Assembly (NCBI GenBank): GCA_030549495.1
Contig: JAUIRK010000501.1
Coordinates: 248,001 to 312,000, forward strand
Direction of reading: 5' to 3'
Length of the DNA: 64,000 nucleotides
Source: Nectonema munidae
Taxonomy: Eukaryota > Nematomorpha > Nectonematoida > Nectonematidae
A program made the translations under genes and the position numbers. The notes beneath the pieces are model-generated. The model worked only from the letters and a program-made list of their open reading frames with translations, was not told where the DNA came from and ran no database searches. Positions 36,939 to 49,199 of this stretch are shown piece after piece; the stretch's first letter is position 1; each line of letters opens with the position of its first letter.

Positions 36939-37560
36939 TTAGAACATTCGGTGGAAGAGCGTGAATTTTAAGTATTTTGTACGCTTTTTGGAGATGTGTG
37001 ATGCTGTTAAATAAAATTTTCTTTGAGTGCTTACTATTAAACCAGTACTGCATCCAAAACGCTTCGTTCTTTTTTTGACTGTTTTCTTAAGGGAGGCCAG
37101 GCATATCAAACTAGTTAGAGGTTCCATATTAAGTGCATTTTTGGCAAGTTTGTCAACGAACTCATTCCCATATATGTCTGCATGACCTGGGCACCGCATA
37201 ATTCTTATATGAAAGTAGATACTTAATTTAGAGTAGAGGTATAAAATGCATGGTATAGGGTAGCAAGAGGATTTATTACGTAAGGCTTCGATTAAGGAAA
37301 TAGAGTCTGTAAAGAAAATGATGAGAGGAAAGTTAGAAAAGTTGTTAGAATTTTCAAGAAGGTAACTAAAAGCAAGTAAAAGAGCATTACACTCCGCGGA
37401 GTAAGAAGTTAAAAATTTGCCCAAATTATTAGAATTATAAATTACTAATTCAGAATATTTTGGGTGAAAGACGGCAAAAGATGCGGCGGATGATGAGGTA
37501 TTGGAGTCAAAAGATTCATCAGTAAATATTAAAAGAGCATGCGATGAAGCAATAACTTTT
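36939..37560 (-). pseudogene. RNase H domain of the 36-41 kb LINE
   Basis: Read from about 37540: IFTDESFDS (first Asp), SAECNALLLAF (Glu), IIFFTDSISLIEAL (second Asp), then RCPGHADIYGNEFVDKLAK (His and last Asp). All four catalytic acids are retained. The C-terminal part lacks an obvious Cys-His patch. It is the 3' coding end of the element. Confidence 0.85.
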
Positions 37561-38042
37561 TGGCAAAGAAAAACTGCTTTGGATTTTGGGTGGCAAATTG
37601 TAGTATTGATTGTGAGGTTAGTTATGACCAGGTCAAATAATTTATAGGATGGTTCTAAGCGCCATTTGGAAGAAGAAAAAGTGTTGAAATATTTATAGAA
37701 AAGCTTTTGAAAGTTGTCGTAATTCGAGAAAAATTTTCTGGAAACTAGGAAAGTCCAAACTTAATATAGTTTGAATCTTTAAAGATAAAAGATAGTTTTG
37801 AACAATATCAAATTTTCAATAAGAAGGTTTGGAGGAGGTAAAAGAGAAGAAATCGAAATTAACAATTTTGGTGTAGAAACAGAGCATTTATTAGCATGAC
37901 GCAAAATCGAGTAGAGGAATGTGCTAAAAATCGTCAAATACTTCTTATAATTAAAAATAAGGCCCCATGAAGCGATTCCATAGGTGAAAGATGGGACAAT
38001 CACGTTGATGAGTAACTTCTTTGAGAAAACGTATTGGTTTCG

Positions 38043-39321
38043 CTATTTGAAGTCTTTGATATTTTTGATTCTGGAAAATAAAAGATAATCTTTGTTAAGC
38101 TTTTCCTGAAAATGGCACCGCCAAATTAACTTCGGTGTAAATATGATCCCAAGGTACTTAACTGAAGTTAAGGGTGAGTATTCTTTTTTGTTATAGAATA
38201 AATCAGGGCATCTGTGAGATTTTTTCGAAAAGTTGACAAGGGAACATTTGTTAGCATTGAATGAAAGGTTGAGTAAAGAGGCAAAAAGTTGTGTTATATG
38301 CAATAATAATCTGTCAAGTTCTATAAGATTACTCGTTGGATTTTTTCCAATAACACCAATGACTAAATCATCAGAAAATGCTTGAAAAAAGCAGCCTTGA
38401 CTCTCCAAAAATTCAAGTAATGGGTCAACAAGAATTATGAATAAGGGGTCTGAAAAACAACCCCCTTAAGGTGTAGAGCATAACAAAGTTTTTTTGTAAA
38501 TTAGGATGATTTTTCAAAAAAAAATTTCTATCATCCAAATATGAAATCATTAACTCAGTAATATAAAGTTGAAACTTCATTTTGTGCATTTTCCTGATGA
38601 TACAAGAATGGCATGCAGCGTTAAAGGCGCCTTCAAAGTCTATAAAGAAAGTGGTGAGACTTTGACCTTTCTTAAAGCATTCAAAAATTATAGATGTTAA
38701 TCTGTCAATTGCTATTTCAGAAGAGCGTTTAAACACATAAGTGAATTGGTACCTATTAATACATTTTGTTTTTTCAATGTGATCCAAAATACGTAGACGT
38801 AATAATTTTTCAAATACTTTGTCGAGGCAGGGGAGCAATGTGATAGGCCTATAGTTATCTAACTTATTATTGTTAGGTTTCTTCTTATGTAGCAATATTA
38901 TTTCCCCTCGTTTGAAATTTTCAGGAAAATAACTATGGGTAAGAAAAGAGTTGAATAGGATTAGAAGTTCCTGTTCAAAAAAGGGAAGAGCTAATTTGAT
39001 AGAGTGGAATGTAACTTTGTCATAACCAGGAGCAGAGTTGGTGCTTAACAACTTCATACAAAATAGTAGTTCGTCAGAATTAATTTTATCGAAAGTAAGG
39101 CATTTATCTGGGATGGATCTCGGTGCAGGACAATTGGTATGATTAGGAAAGGAATGACCTTCTAAAGAGTCCATGTTATAATTAAGGACTTTGCCTTGAT
39201 TTGTAAATAAAGAAACTGGCGCGTAGTATTGGTTAGATTTTGTGAGTACTCTTATTTTTTTCCATACATTATTCGAATTAAAATTTATAAAATTTTGCCA
39301 TTTTATTTTTTTGAAATGCAA
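38043..39321 (-). pseudogene. Reverse transcriptase of the 36-41 kb LINE
   Basis: 38425-39321 carries PGYDKVTFHSIK, NYRPITLLPCLDKVFEKLL, TTFFIDFEGAFNAA (motif A with its Asp) and TLRGLFFRPLI (the PQGS-equivalent, altered). The frame breaks at about 38420, where an in-frame stop follows PLIHNSC. 38043-38408 then carries AFSDDLVI (the YADD box as FSDD), LSFNANKCSLVNF and VKYLGIIFTPKL. Motifs A and C keep their aspartates. The thumb continues near 37779-38003 in a further frame. Confidence 0.85.
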
Positions 39322-39623
39322 AATTTTTTTTCTATAGAAGCTCTTAATATTATAAAAATTCGAAAATCATCAATAATTCTGGACTTTTTAAACTTTCTGT
39401 AGGCAAACCTCAATATTTTTCTTAAATTGTGTAGATAAGGGTTCCAAAAGTTATTTTTACACTTGACTAAAAATTTAGAATCTGACACTGCCTTGCTAAT
39501 GCAAACATTCAAATTATTAGCATATGTATCAATTTCCTGGCGTGTTTGAGGCTGGTTTTTCAAATTGTCAAAGCTGTTAAGATTATATTGCAAAGAATCA
39601 AAAAAGATGATATTGTTTGTCAA
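39303..39623 (-). pseudogene. Linker between endonuclease and RT of the LINE
   Basis: This 106-residue frame between the endonuclease and RT frames has the basic, aromatic composition (NFWNPYLHNLRKILRFAYRK) seen in the LINE linker, where 'W...L...R...R...' precedes the RT fingers. It overlaps the RT frame by 19 nt, showing one frameshift. Confidence 0.7.
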
Positions 39624-39682
39624 AACTTTATAAAACGAAAAATTTTCCTTTTGGTTTAGAAGCTCTGTTTCAAAACTTAGAG

Positions 39683-40327
39683 TCAGTTCAAAATATATAG
39701 ATGGTCAGAAAGCGATGGCTCTTCCAAGATTCTCCAAGAACGGATAAAACTTAACATTTGATGTGAGGATAAACAAAGATCAACATGAGATTCAAAATGC
39801 TTTTCAGATCTTAAACAAGAAAAAGTGGGTTTTTTGTTATCATCAGTCAGTTGGAGATTGAATTCAAGCATTTTTCCAAATAAAAATTCACCTCTTGAGT
39901 TGCATTTAATGTCCCATAGTGAATGCCTAGCATTAGTATTTCCGATAATAAAGACTTCCTCTGAGTTAAGTTTGGATAAGATATTGGAGAAAAAGTATTC
40001 TATATAATGTTTGGAGTAGGGTGGAAAATATACAGATATGCAAAAAAACGAGCAAGAGTTTACATGACATATGGTTGTAGTGATAAAGTTATTGGAGAGG
40101 TTAGATTGAAAGGAAATATCAATATTTTTATGATATAAAATAGCCGAAAGAGAAGGTAGATTGCTGTGAAAAATACTATACCTTTTTAGTGGAGGGATCT
40201 TATTTTTATATATGTAGGGTTCATTTAGCAAAATTAAATCGTAATGGTGTTTTTCTAGAAAAATTTGAAGATTGTTATAGGCTATTAGAGATTTTCTAAG
40301 ATTGATATGCAAAATCGAGAAAGTCAT
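39683..40327 (-). pseudogene. AP-like endonuclease of the 36-41 kb LINE
   Basis: Motifs in order: ILHINLRKS (Asn), LILLNEPY (catalytic Glu), VYFPPYS, IIGNTNARHSLWD (normally GDFN; the Asp is Asn here), ESHVDL and LSDHLYI (terminal Asp-His). The Asp-to-Asn change in the GD.N motif would abolish cleavage. It is followed, after a frame change, by the linker and RT. Confidence 0.87.
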
Positions 40328-40437
40328 TGAGAGTTTTCCATAAAAAAGTTGAGATAATTCAAAGCAAAATTTTTCTGATTGTTAGCCTTCTTTAAATAGA
40401 CAGGGCATGTTTTATCGTTAAATAAGTGATTGCCTTG

Positions 40438-41175
40438 TCAATTACAACAACAAATAGAAGAATTACAAGAAATATCCTTGTGCCCTAATTTGCCGCATTT
40501 AAGATATTTAGAATGCGCAGACAGACAATAATTCTGATTATGTCCGTACTTTTCACAATTCTGGCACAAAAATGGTGTTTTCACGCATAATTCTAGGGGG
40601 AGGGCTGAGTATCCACAAAAAATTGAACTAGAATTAGAGAGATACCTCGCGACTTCTCGGTTGGTTGGCTCAATAATGGCAATGTTGAAGAACTTATGTT
40701 TTGTAATCAGAATTTTGTTTAACACAATACCACCAAGTTTTGCTACATTATAATTACAAGAATTGATAGAATTAGCAACTTCGTTCTCATTTAACTCTTT
40801 GGGAATATTTTTAATAGCAAATCTAGGCTTATATACTTTAGAGTGAATAATTTCAAACTTTTCCTTCAAAATATTCGAAGTTACAGCTTTGTCATATTTA
40901 TTTTCGAGGATAATAGTTACGGTACCTCTTTGACTAACTTTTAAATTCTTAATTTGCACCTTATTTACGTTTGGTTTAATTAAGAAAGAAATGATATCTT
41001 TCTTAATTTCATTGATTTTAGATTTATCGGGTTTGATTGCATTAGTTTTAATTTTAACACAGTTAGCTGGATTTTCTAGATCGCTCTTATGTTTGATATC
41101 TAAGACTACTTGTGCATATGTAATGTTAGGATAGCCATCACTGGTCTTAGTCGGGTTACAAGTGAGTTTACTCAC
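40438..41175 (-). pseudogene. Gag-like ORF1 of the 36-41 kb LINE
   Basis: The protein is 245 residues. An RNA-recognition-like middle part (PRFAIKNIPKELNENEVA) precedes a C-terminal zinc knuckle region. The first knuckle is complete (CQNCEKYGHNQNYC). In the second (YLKCGKLGHKDISC) the first Cys is Tyr. Such CCHC proteins bind LINE RNA. The frame 41542-41288 (MADLVSPTPKRTKRDSN) is probably the N-terminal part, split off by a frame break. Confidence 0.85.
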
Positions 41176-41560
41176 TAGGTTTTCAATTAAAACATCTTTA
41201 ACATCTGAAAAAATATTTTTAATAATGTTAGGCAGATCTAGATTATCTAGATTCGTCAGAGTAGAATACTTCTCTTGAAGGATTTATTTAAAAAAAAGTA
41301 ACAAACCAACATAGGTTGTCGTCACATGATTGAATAATTAAAAGAAAATTGATTTTAGTATAAACAGTTTGATGGTGATTTGGATGCAGAAGACGTCGAT
41401 GTCTAAAATTCATTTTTGTAAATATCAGTGTTGGCTTGGAAAGTAAGCATTGGAGGATTGAATCAAGACATTTAGTAATGTTAGATTCAAAATTTGAGTC
41501 TCTTTTTGTCCTCTTGGGTGTGGGTGAGACTAAGTCTGCCATCCTCTGAGAAAATTATAT

Positions 41561-42470
41561 TTAGAAAAAAAACGGAATAAAATGAAAATTAAAGGAAAAT
41601 ATTTACTTGAGATTGAAGGCAGAAAATATTAGTAAGAAGAATAAGTGAGAAGTTAAGAAAAAGAAAAACTCACGCTACTCACCAACCCTACTCAGATCAA
41701 TGATTTCGTTTGTAAAGAATGAATATAAAAGGTGTGATTCAATGGATATTAATGAAAGTAAGCTCAACCTAGATTGTCCTAAATTTTCTCTTAGCTAGAT
41801 GATTCTTCACTCTAGATAAAGTTAAAAAGGATCTTTCTCCTTGGCCATTTTAAATGAGAATATTCATACTAATATGATTTGTTTGGAAATGTAGTTGTTA
41901 AAATCTCATTTTTGAACTTAATATAATTTTTTTAACTACAAAAATTCATTTAGAATTAATAGTTCCAAATCTGACACCCTATTATTTGAGAAAAAAGATT
42001 TGAAACTTTAATACAGGTTTCAAATTACACTGAAAAAATGTCAGTTTTAACTTTAGAAGTACAATGTTTGTCGCATAAAATCTTGTCAAAATTTTAAAAC
42101 ATTTTATAGTAAAAAGTGCTGTTCAACTGATTCCATTTGTTTTATAAGGCCTTCATCTTCAAGCCTTGTTGCCTCTTTTTATTCTCTCAGAGAACATATT
42201 TTCTAAGTACAGACTTTTATTTATCGTAATGTAAAAATACCATTTTAAAAGCCATTAGCTCTTGCGCTTCAGCGACTATAAGATAGATGTTTCAGTACCA
42301 TTTTTCAAGGTAGAGTATCTTTTAAATAAAAAAAATTATATAAGGCTTGTAAATAATTAAAATATAATAAAGATGCATGTCTTTATTCTAAGCTTTTTTA
42401 ATATACTTCTAGTTTTCAGACCATTGTAAGTTTCTCTGGCTTCACATCTCATCCAAATCAACACTAAAAT
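41561..42470. other. Spacer without recognisable genes
   Basis: AT-rich; no exon pattern and no repeat that I can relate to another place in the window. The first 140 bp may still be the 5' UTR of the LINE. Confidence 0.4.
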
Positions 42471-42476
42471 CTTTGA

Positions 42477-42962
42477 TCAATTGTATGACATTTGAAGATA
42501 AACTCTCAGAAAACTTTCAACTGGCTTACCGTCAGATTTTACATAACGAACTATGAGTAGTGTGAGTTTTTCAGATTGATTAATAACAGGTGTGAAATCA
42601 ACAACGATTGAACAATATTTGGCTTCTTTCACTTCATTTATTACAATTTGGTAAATTTCTTCAGCCATCAGATTTATTAATAATTGATTGGTAGTTATTT
42701 TGACATATACGAAATCTCTCAGATGCTTTACAAGAAAAGGATTAAACTTTGCAAAGAGTTCTATTACTCCAAGGTAACTACCATTGTTTCTAGAACCTCT
42801 TGATGTTAAAAACTTATATTGTTCAATTAGGTGCAAAAGAACTTCACTCCAATATTTTTCCTCTAATTCTATCTGCAAAGCTAAAGTAGAATCAATTCCA
42901 CTTCTCACAAATGCTATAATTTTACCAATAAAATTAGTAAACTCTCTTGTCCAAATTTTCAC
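42477..42962 (-). pseudogene. hAT-type transposase N-terminal half (DUF4371/ZMYM1-like)
   Basis: The 161 residues contain YWSEVLLHLIEQYKFLTSRG, NNGSYLGVIELFAKFNPFL and INEVKEAKYCSIVVDFTPVI. These are the typical series of the DUF4371 region found in hAT transposases and the host genes derived from them. The Asp of VVDFTP corresponds to the first catalytic residue. The frame stops at 42477 and no C-terminal half follows, so this is a relic. Confidence 0.8.
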
Positions 42963-43302
42963 AAATGAATTAGTAAATAAAGTTCACGAGTTTTAAAGTT
43001 TAAGTTAGTAAAAAGTTAACCCAAATTATTAATTATTATAGTTTTAATTTTTGATAAATAAATTATTAAAAAATTAAGTACTTCTAAATAAACTTCAATG
43101 ATAAAAATACTAGTTAATATAACTAGAATAAAATTTTAAAATGAAAATAAATAAAAAAAGATATTTATTTGAAAAGTTATAAAACACTCATTCACTAAAT
43201 GAGCAATATCTTAGTAGTCTTCTTCTTCTTCTAAGTGATGATATTTTTTATCTCAGTGAATTAGGATTGGTGCTCTTTTGGCACGAGCTATGCCCTATAC
43301 TG

Positions 43303-43738
43303 CAGTGTTTCCCAACTCGTTTCTGGTCGTGGACCATTTTCCAAAAAGCAAAAATGTTATGGACCAGCATTATTTTTGTTGGAAAAAGTTATTATGATCC
43401 ATACTAAAAATTCATTAAAAATTTATTATAAAATAAAAAAAAATTAGATAAAAGTAACAAATCAATAAAATTTCATTTTGCGCTTTTGCTGTAACCAGGC
43501 TTCTGAACTCTTTTTTCTTTGACCAAGCAGTCTATGTCTGGAGGAGTTAAAGATAAAGCCTTACTCTTTTCGGCGAAAATAAGTAAATAATCTGAGTTAT
43601 TATACAAAATAAATAAAAAAAAATAGCCAATCATAGTTGCAATTATAAAAACGAAATTTCACTATACTTTTCGCTTTTGAAAAATTTTTCGTGGACCAGC
43701 AAAGAGTTGTCTTATAGACCAGCAGTTGGGAAACATTG
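43303..43738. mobile_element. hAT-type MITE
   Basis: CAGTGTTTCCCAACT at 43303-43317 and its near-exact inverse AGTTGGGAAACATTG at 43724-43738 bound a 436-bp non-coding element. Subterminal copies of GTGGACCA and GGACCAGCA repeat inside both ends. The CAGTG..TTCCCAAC end is typical of hAT elements related to ZBED5-like transposases. CCTATA occurs on both sides, but an exact 8-bp duplication is not preserved. Confidence 0.75.
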
Positions 43739-43989
43739 GCCTATAGCAATATCCCTTCATGGTCATGGTTAAAACGGCAGAAATTTAAAATGTCAGAAAT
43801 CAAATTGTCTAAAAGCCAAACCCTCTAGAGGAGTTTTGGTTTTGGACGTTGCAGTTTTCAAACCTTTGATCTGGAAACTTTCAAATTCTCAATTTCAAAA
43901 TCCTTTTTCATAAACCACTTTCTTAACCCCTCATCAGACTGCTTAATTTCCATTATAATCTGCCCACCTGAACACCATGGTAACAAGTT

Positions 43990-44420
43990 GAAAAAAGTGT
44001 CATTATTTAATAATTTATAAATATTTTCAACGTGATATGTATATTTCAACTATGCTGAATTCAGTAGTGTGTTCATTTTTTTTATCAAAATCAATCCAAC
44101 CCTTAAAAAAAATGATTTATACTTGACATCTTATCTCAAAAAAGAATTTTTTATTTAAATAATTATGTAAAGTTTTTTAGACATATATATAGCAACTTTT
44201 AAGCAAGCTGAATTTAATTGGTGACGTCCATTTTTTATTAAAATTAATCAAACCTGTCAAAAATTGATTTATATTTGACAGCTCATCTCAAAAAGTAACT
44301 GTTTATTTAAATATTTATATAAAATTTTTTAGACATATATAACATTTTCAAGTATAAAAAATTTAGTAGTGATGCTCATTTTTTATGAAAATCAAAAAAG
44401 TCGATTAAACCTGTCATTCA
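43990..44420. repeat. ~150-bp satellite, about three diverged units
   Basis: The word GCTGAATT, then CATTTTTTAT.AAAATCAA, CCTGTCAAA, TTGATTTATA, CATCTCAAAAA and TTTTTTAGACATATAT recurs with a period of 149-153 bp (anchors 44054, 44207 and, diverged, 44356). The same unit occurs at 51648-51800 and 63660-63890. Non-coding. Confidence 0.75.
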
Positions 44421-45530
44421 ATGTCAAATATATAAACTTCAAAATAAATTCAACTTGCACTATTTCTCTGCTAATTATTTTGTTGAATTAATAAACCAAC
44501 TTATAGTGTTTAATTCACTCAAAATATTTCATTAAGTAGTAAATTAGGTATCTCGATAAGACCTCGATCGTCTTGACCACAAATTCGTTATCGGCTGGTA
44601 GTCTTACTTCATTTCTTCTATACCGTATATAGTATGTAATTTTGATATTCATTCTATGATGATCCTTTCTTTGTAACTCTTCTTTCCTGCGAAATTTATT
44701 TTCTTCAATGTGTGTTTGAAAAAACTTTTTTAAAGATTTATTTTGAATAGATTTTTTCCTCTCTCAAATAAATCGGATTAAATAATCTTCTTGATGATCT
44801 TAGGCTTTTTTTTATCAGTATCGTTTATTTAATTATTAAGCAATTATCAGGTCTGAATATTTGTCAACCAATCTCAGTTCCAAGGTTATTTTCTGATTGT
44901 TTGATTTTTAAAAGATTGTAGGTTGTTTTTTATAATGAAATTTTTTATATTGCCCACACCTTTAGCAGTTGTTAGTTATTCATGTAGTAAGATTAATTAA
45001 TTACTGCTACCACACAGGATATATTTTGTTCAGGGAATTCAGCATAGATATTCATTGAAAAAATTTAATCCCATAAAATGCTCAGTGATGGAAAATGCCA
45101 TTCGAATAGATTTAATTAATTATGCTTGAAATTGTAGAAAGCGTAAATGGTCATTATATCACTGATGCTTGATTTTGAATGGACAACTGTAAAATTCATC
45201 AAAAATTTAAGCTTGAAGATTTTGATTTGCATTTTAAAGTGAAGCTATTTATCGCCTTATTCTTACATGCTCAATGCAATTGGATACACGCGTTTTGCCA
45301 AAATTTAAAAAACGTCAAAAATCTTTTAAGCAAAAGAAATGTAATAAAAATCATTTATAGCTATCAATAAAGACGAAAACTACTCACGACTGTCAGAATT
45401 ATTTTTTCACGCAAAAAAGAACATATAAAAAGGATTTAAATTTGTTCATATGCAAAAATATGGGTTATATTCTAAAATGTTTTTCGAATTGCAAAAGGGT
45501 GCAACGGAATTGTAAAAAGGGGCGACGAAA

Positions 45531-45885
45531 ATGAAAAGAGAAAATCTTTTATCCCAAAAGTATGGAGAGAATTTTCTCAAAGCTGCGATGAATCGAGACA
45601 CGTTTATTTTGATTCATGAATTTATTTGTTTTGACATAAAGGACACTAATAGAAATCCTAATCTTGGACTCTCTGCCATTTGCTTTTTGCACGACCATTT
45701 TTATCAAGTTTGCCATGAATATTTTTCGACATAGATGAACAGCTTATAATGATTAGACTTTAGAGGACGAACGACATTGAGGATTTATGATCGATCAAAA
45801 CCACGACATTATGGCATCAAATTGCAATCAATTAGGTCCTTGCTGCTTTCAATTGCGTCATCGTGGATCATAATTGGATGAAGTG
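45531..45885 (+). pseudogene. piggyBac transposase remnant A
   Basis: The text YGENFLKAAMNRDTFILIHE, then FICFDIKDTNRN, matches the piggyBac N-terminal part of the DDE domain ('MSR.RF..I...L.FDDK..R'). After a break, LRIYDRSKPRHYGIKL at about 45781-45828 matches the 'Y.P.KP.KYGIK' block. The TIDEQ..FRG block between them is lost. Catalytic regions are missing, so it is inactive. Confidence 0.75.
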
Positions 45886-46526
45886 AGAGTCAAGGAAGCA
45901 CTTTCTTCTGCTCTCTTCATTTTGTATTTGTTAATTTGTAAAGCACACCCTTTTGATTCTTATGCAAAAATTAACAACGTGATGGCAGAATAGTGGAGAG
46001 GAGATTCCACAAACACACAAGACGAATGGAGAGAGTCTGGCACCCCAGAAAACAATCACCTGAACGCTAGTGTCTCTTGGTCTAAGGAGGCGTGCAATAA
46101 ACTTTGCCTTAGACTTGCTTGTGAACCCTTTGAGCGATAACCTTGTTTACTGTGGCCCCCATGATCTATAAGAGACCTGTATAAATATGTATATTCAAAT
46201 AGGGAAAACATTTAAATTTTAATTGTAAATTTAAAAAAAAACGAATATATATTATATTCATAATTTCACATCTAAAGGCTTCCTTGAACAAGATAAACAA
46301 ACATCCTTCAGTATAATATTTTTGAATCAAATATCAATAAAAAGAAGTACAATATAGCATTTAAATTTTATTTTTCTTAAAAAAAAGTAACGGTGTCGTA
46401 CAAATTAATGAGAACCTTGAGCCTGATGTCGTGAAGCCAATTTTTTAATGTTTGGTTCCAAATTCAATAAAGCCAGGCGTTCACAAGGCAAAGACGATTA
46501 CGATACCTGGTCAATAGCTGATTCGC

Positions 46527-47457
46527 TCAACCAAAACCACATTCTACAAGATAGGTAGACGGAAAAGCAATGATGTACATTTTAACGTTTTCACATAATA
46601 GCGGATATTTACAGGCAAACTCACTACGTCTCCATGCATTTTGTTGAACTTTATTAAATAAACTTTGAGCCCACTCGTCACATAATAATTCAAGTAGTTC
46701 TTCTTGTAAGTCAATTGAAACATCAGCAGCATTCACCTCAAATGGATTGGATACCCAGTCTAAAATTTTCAGCTCTAATTGATCAAGCTTACGACGTGAG
46801 ATGTTGGTAATGTACAATGCGAGTTTTCAATAATTCAATGAAACAAGTCTTATATTTCAAGTGCCGAAATAGAGGGATATACGATAATGACTTTCAAATA
46901 AAATTCGATATGCATTCAGGCCTCGATATAATATAATCAAAGAGCCAAGTAGCTAGAGATTGCTGTAATCAACTTCATTCAAACTAAAAATGGAATCATA
47001 GATACTATTCACTAATAATTGTATTGTACAATTAACTTGACTCTCATTAGAATAAATATAAATATACTGTGGTATCCGTGGCTCAGTCATTAGTAATTTA
47101 ACATTTTAGGAAATTGTTATCGTTACTTACATGGTGAATAGATAAAATGAGGAATATGGTCATTAGATGTCCAAACCATAAAAAATATGCCCACATCCGA
47201 TTTATTTTACTATTATACACTTATTAGTAAAAACATTTTAGAATATATTGTATAAATAGCTTGCCAATTAAGCGCTAAAAGTAGTGGATGCTGATAACTC
47301 ATTTGTTATTTGTTTATATATTATTTATTTTTGACAAAGACATCATGGACCCCTTACTCTGCTAAAAGGACCCCCAATATTCATATTTTTGTCCATGGAC
47401 CCCCTTAAATTCCCAATGGACCCTTAGGGGTCCATGTAGACGCCGTTGGGAAACCTT
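46527..47457 (-). pseudogene. hAT element remnant: C-terminal dimerisation domain and 5' terminus
   Basis: 46817-46527 reads DWVSNPFEVNAADVS, LQEELLELLCDEWA, CKYPLLCENVKMY and FPSTYLVECGFG. This is the hAT C-terminal dimerisation block of ZBED5/SCAND3-like proteins. About 620 bp upstream on the same strand, the reverse complement of 47440-47457 reads CAAGGTTTCCCAACGGCG. It is followed by paired GGACCCC words typical of that family's terminal repeats. The catalytic part is deleted or decayed and no left end was found. Confidence 0.72.
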
Positions 47458-47465
47458 GCCTTAGA

Positions 47466-47960
47466 GGGTACTGGAAACAGCACAAATTACAAATCTTCTT
47501 GGACTTTCAAGAACGACTGTGGCATCAATTGTTGCTAAGTTCTAATCCACTGGCTAGGAGGAGGCAGCCAAAAAGAAGGAAACCATCTTAATATAAGAGG
47601 GTGAGGAAAATTGTCTGCTAATCCTCAAAGACCTGGTAAAGCGTGTGTATGAAGCATTTGGAATCACAGTTTCAAATTCGTGAATCGATAGGTGCCTGCG
47701 CAGCTTTCATTAGGTCAAAGTGTTCTACCTGTCCCTGTTAGCACAACACTCCAAGTACACAATTGAAAATCGCTTCGAATCGTTTTATGGAGCAATGTAC
47801 TACACCTTTTGAATCCATTCTGTTTTTAGATGAGGTTGGCTTCAAATTCTGTTCAAGGCAGAAAAGAGTGAGATCACGGGCAGGAACTCATGCGGATATT
47901 AGCTAGAAGCCGAAACATTTCTATGATAGCTGCAATACCAGAAATGGCCTTCTGTAACAT
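47466..47960 (+). pseudogene. Tc1/IS630-type transposase remnant
   Basis: An N-terminal helix-turn-helix piece (ETAQITNLLGLSRTTVASIV, near 47472-47535) is followed in a later frame by ILFLDEVGFKFCSRQKRVRS (about 47819-47878), the second catalytic Asp region 'DE.GF......R.RS..G'. Several stops lie between them. It starts immediately after the hAT end at 47457. Confidence 0.65.
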
Positions 47961-48119
47961 AAGATATGCGATCGTGCCATAACGGCCGCCAATAATTTTT
48001 ATTTATGCATTTTAATTACAAAGTTTTACAAACCCATTTTCTTTTTAAAAAATTTTTTAAAAAAATTTATATAAACAAAAAATTCAAGTCCTTTTTAGAT
48101 TTTTGATATGATGTATACG

Positions 48120-49195
48120 TTTTGACAATTATGTTACTAGACAGAAAAGAATTAAAACTAGATCGATTGGCTCCAATTAGAAAAGTTTTTGAAGAATTTG
48201 TGAAAATTCTGAAAACTGTTTTTCAAAGGGCAAAAATGAAAATGAAAATGAACTTGATGGATTTAGAGGAAATTGTCAATCCTTCTAAACCAAGAAATAT
48301 GGTATTAAATTATTCCGTTTAGTTGATGCTAACGTTTTATTATACTTTTAATGTGGAAGAGTATCTCGGCTCACAACCTGAAAGAAAGTATAAAGTTAGC
48401 AGTAGTAGTTAAAAGGCTCAGTTTACAAATATGTAACACCAGTAGAAATATTACGCCGATAACCAGTTTACAAATTTTGATTTAGTCAAATTTTAAGTTC
48501 AAAAAAAGTTGTCATATGTTGGAACTATAAAAAAAATAAGGTAGAATTACCTAGAGAATTTGTTGCAAACAAAAAACGCTAACAATTTTTGAGTATATTT
48601 GGTCTTCACCAAATTTGTACATTGGCATCCTATGTACCAAAAAAATATAGAAATGTTATTTTCATTTCGACTTTACATGATGACGATGAAATCGATAGAT
48701 CCTTGAGAGAAAAAATTTTCTTGTTGAATGTTTTTGAATGTTTTTGAAATTTTCTTTTTGAATATTGTGGGTAAAATGGGTGAAAGTTATAATATTGCTC
48801 GAACTACGAAGAGATGGCTAATGTTTGTTTTTTTCAATTTTGAATATAGGTGCAACAAATGCCCAAGTGTTAATATGTTTATAATGAAATGAAATATTGT
48901 TGTAGAAAACACTTTTTAGAAATTTTATCTTGACAATTGACAGGAGAGCATTTAAGGAGAAGTGAAAATAAAATAGGAATGCCTTTTGATTCATTCTCCA
49001 ACAAAAATCATGCTCTACGAGTGTTATAAATGAAGAAGTAAGTCAAAATTTTCATTCCCACAAAAGGAAAAGATTTCCTCCCATCAATTTTAAAAAAACA
49101 AGACTGACAAAATGTTATTGTTCAATTTGCAAAGTTCATTTGTGTTTGGAACATGCTGGATTTGTTCGTGAAACTTGTTGATGTCAAAGAAAAAT
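48120..49195 (+). pseudogene. piggyBac transposase remnant B
   Basis: LDRLAPIRKVFEEFVKI (about 48150-48205) matches the 'DKLAPIRKV.D.F...C' block. YLGSQPE..YKVSS near 48363, then LSYVGTIKKNKVELPREF near 48510-48565, match the region before and after the last catalytic Asp ('TVVGTIRKNKREIP..F'). The C-terminal cysteine-rich domain is recognisable at about 49118-49180 (CYCSICKVHLCLEHAG). Many stops and frame changes. It differs in sequence from remnants A and C. Confidence 0.75.
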
Positions 49196-49199
49196 GATT

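Larger units (their letters stand above)
36431..41560 (-). mobile_element. Nearly full-length RNase H-type LINE (I/Jockey-like), second family
   Basis: A 5.1-kb minus-strand element has two open regions in canonical order: a gag-like ORF1 (41542-40438), then endonuclease, reverse transcriptase and RNase H (40327-36939). It ends in a tetranucleotide tail: (TTGG)5 on the plus strand at 36436-36455, CCAA repeats on the minus. Such microsatellite tails are seen in several I-like clades. It differs in sequence from the LINE copies at 17-33 kb. ORF2 is split into at least four frames, so it cannot be active, but its domains are well preserved, which suggests a relatively young insertion. Confidence 0.88.

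Noticed and set aside
36431-41560. LTR retrotransposon (zinc knuckles, RT and RNase H together)
   Set aside because: There is an AP-like endonuclease upstream of RT, and no protease, integrase or long terminal repeats. The element ends in a TTGG tail. This is a non-LTR element.
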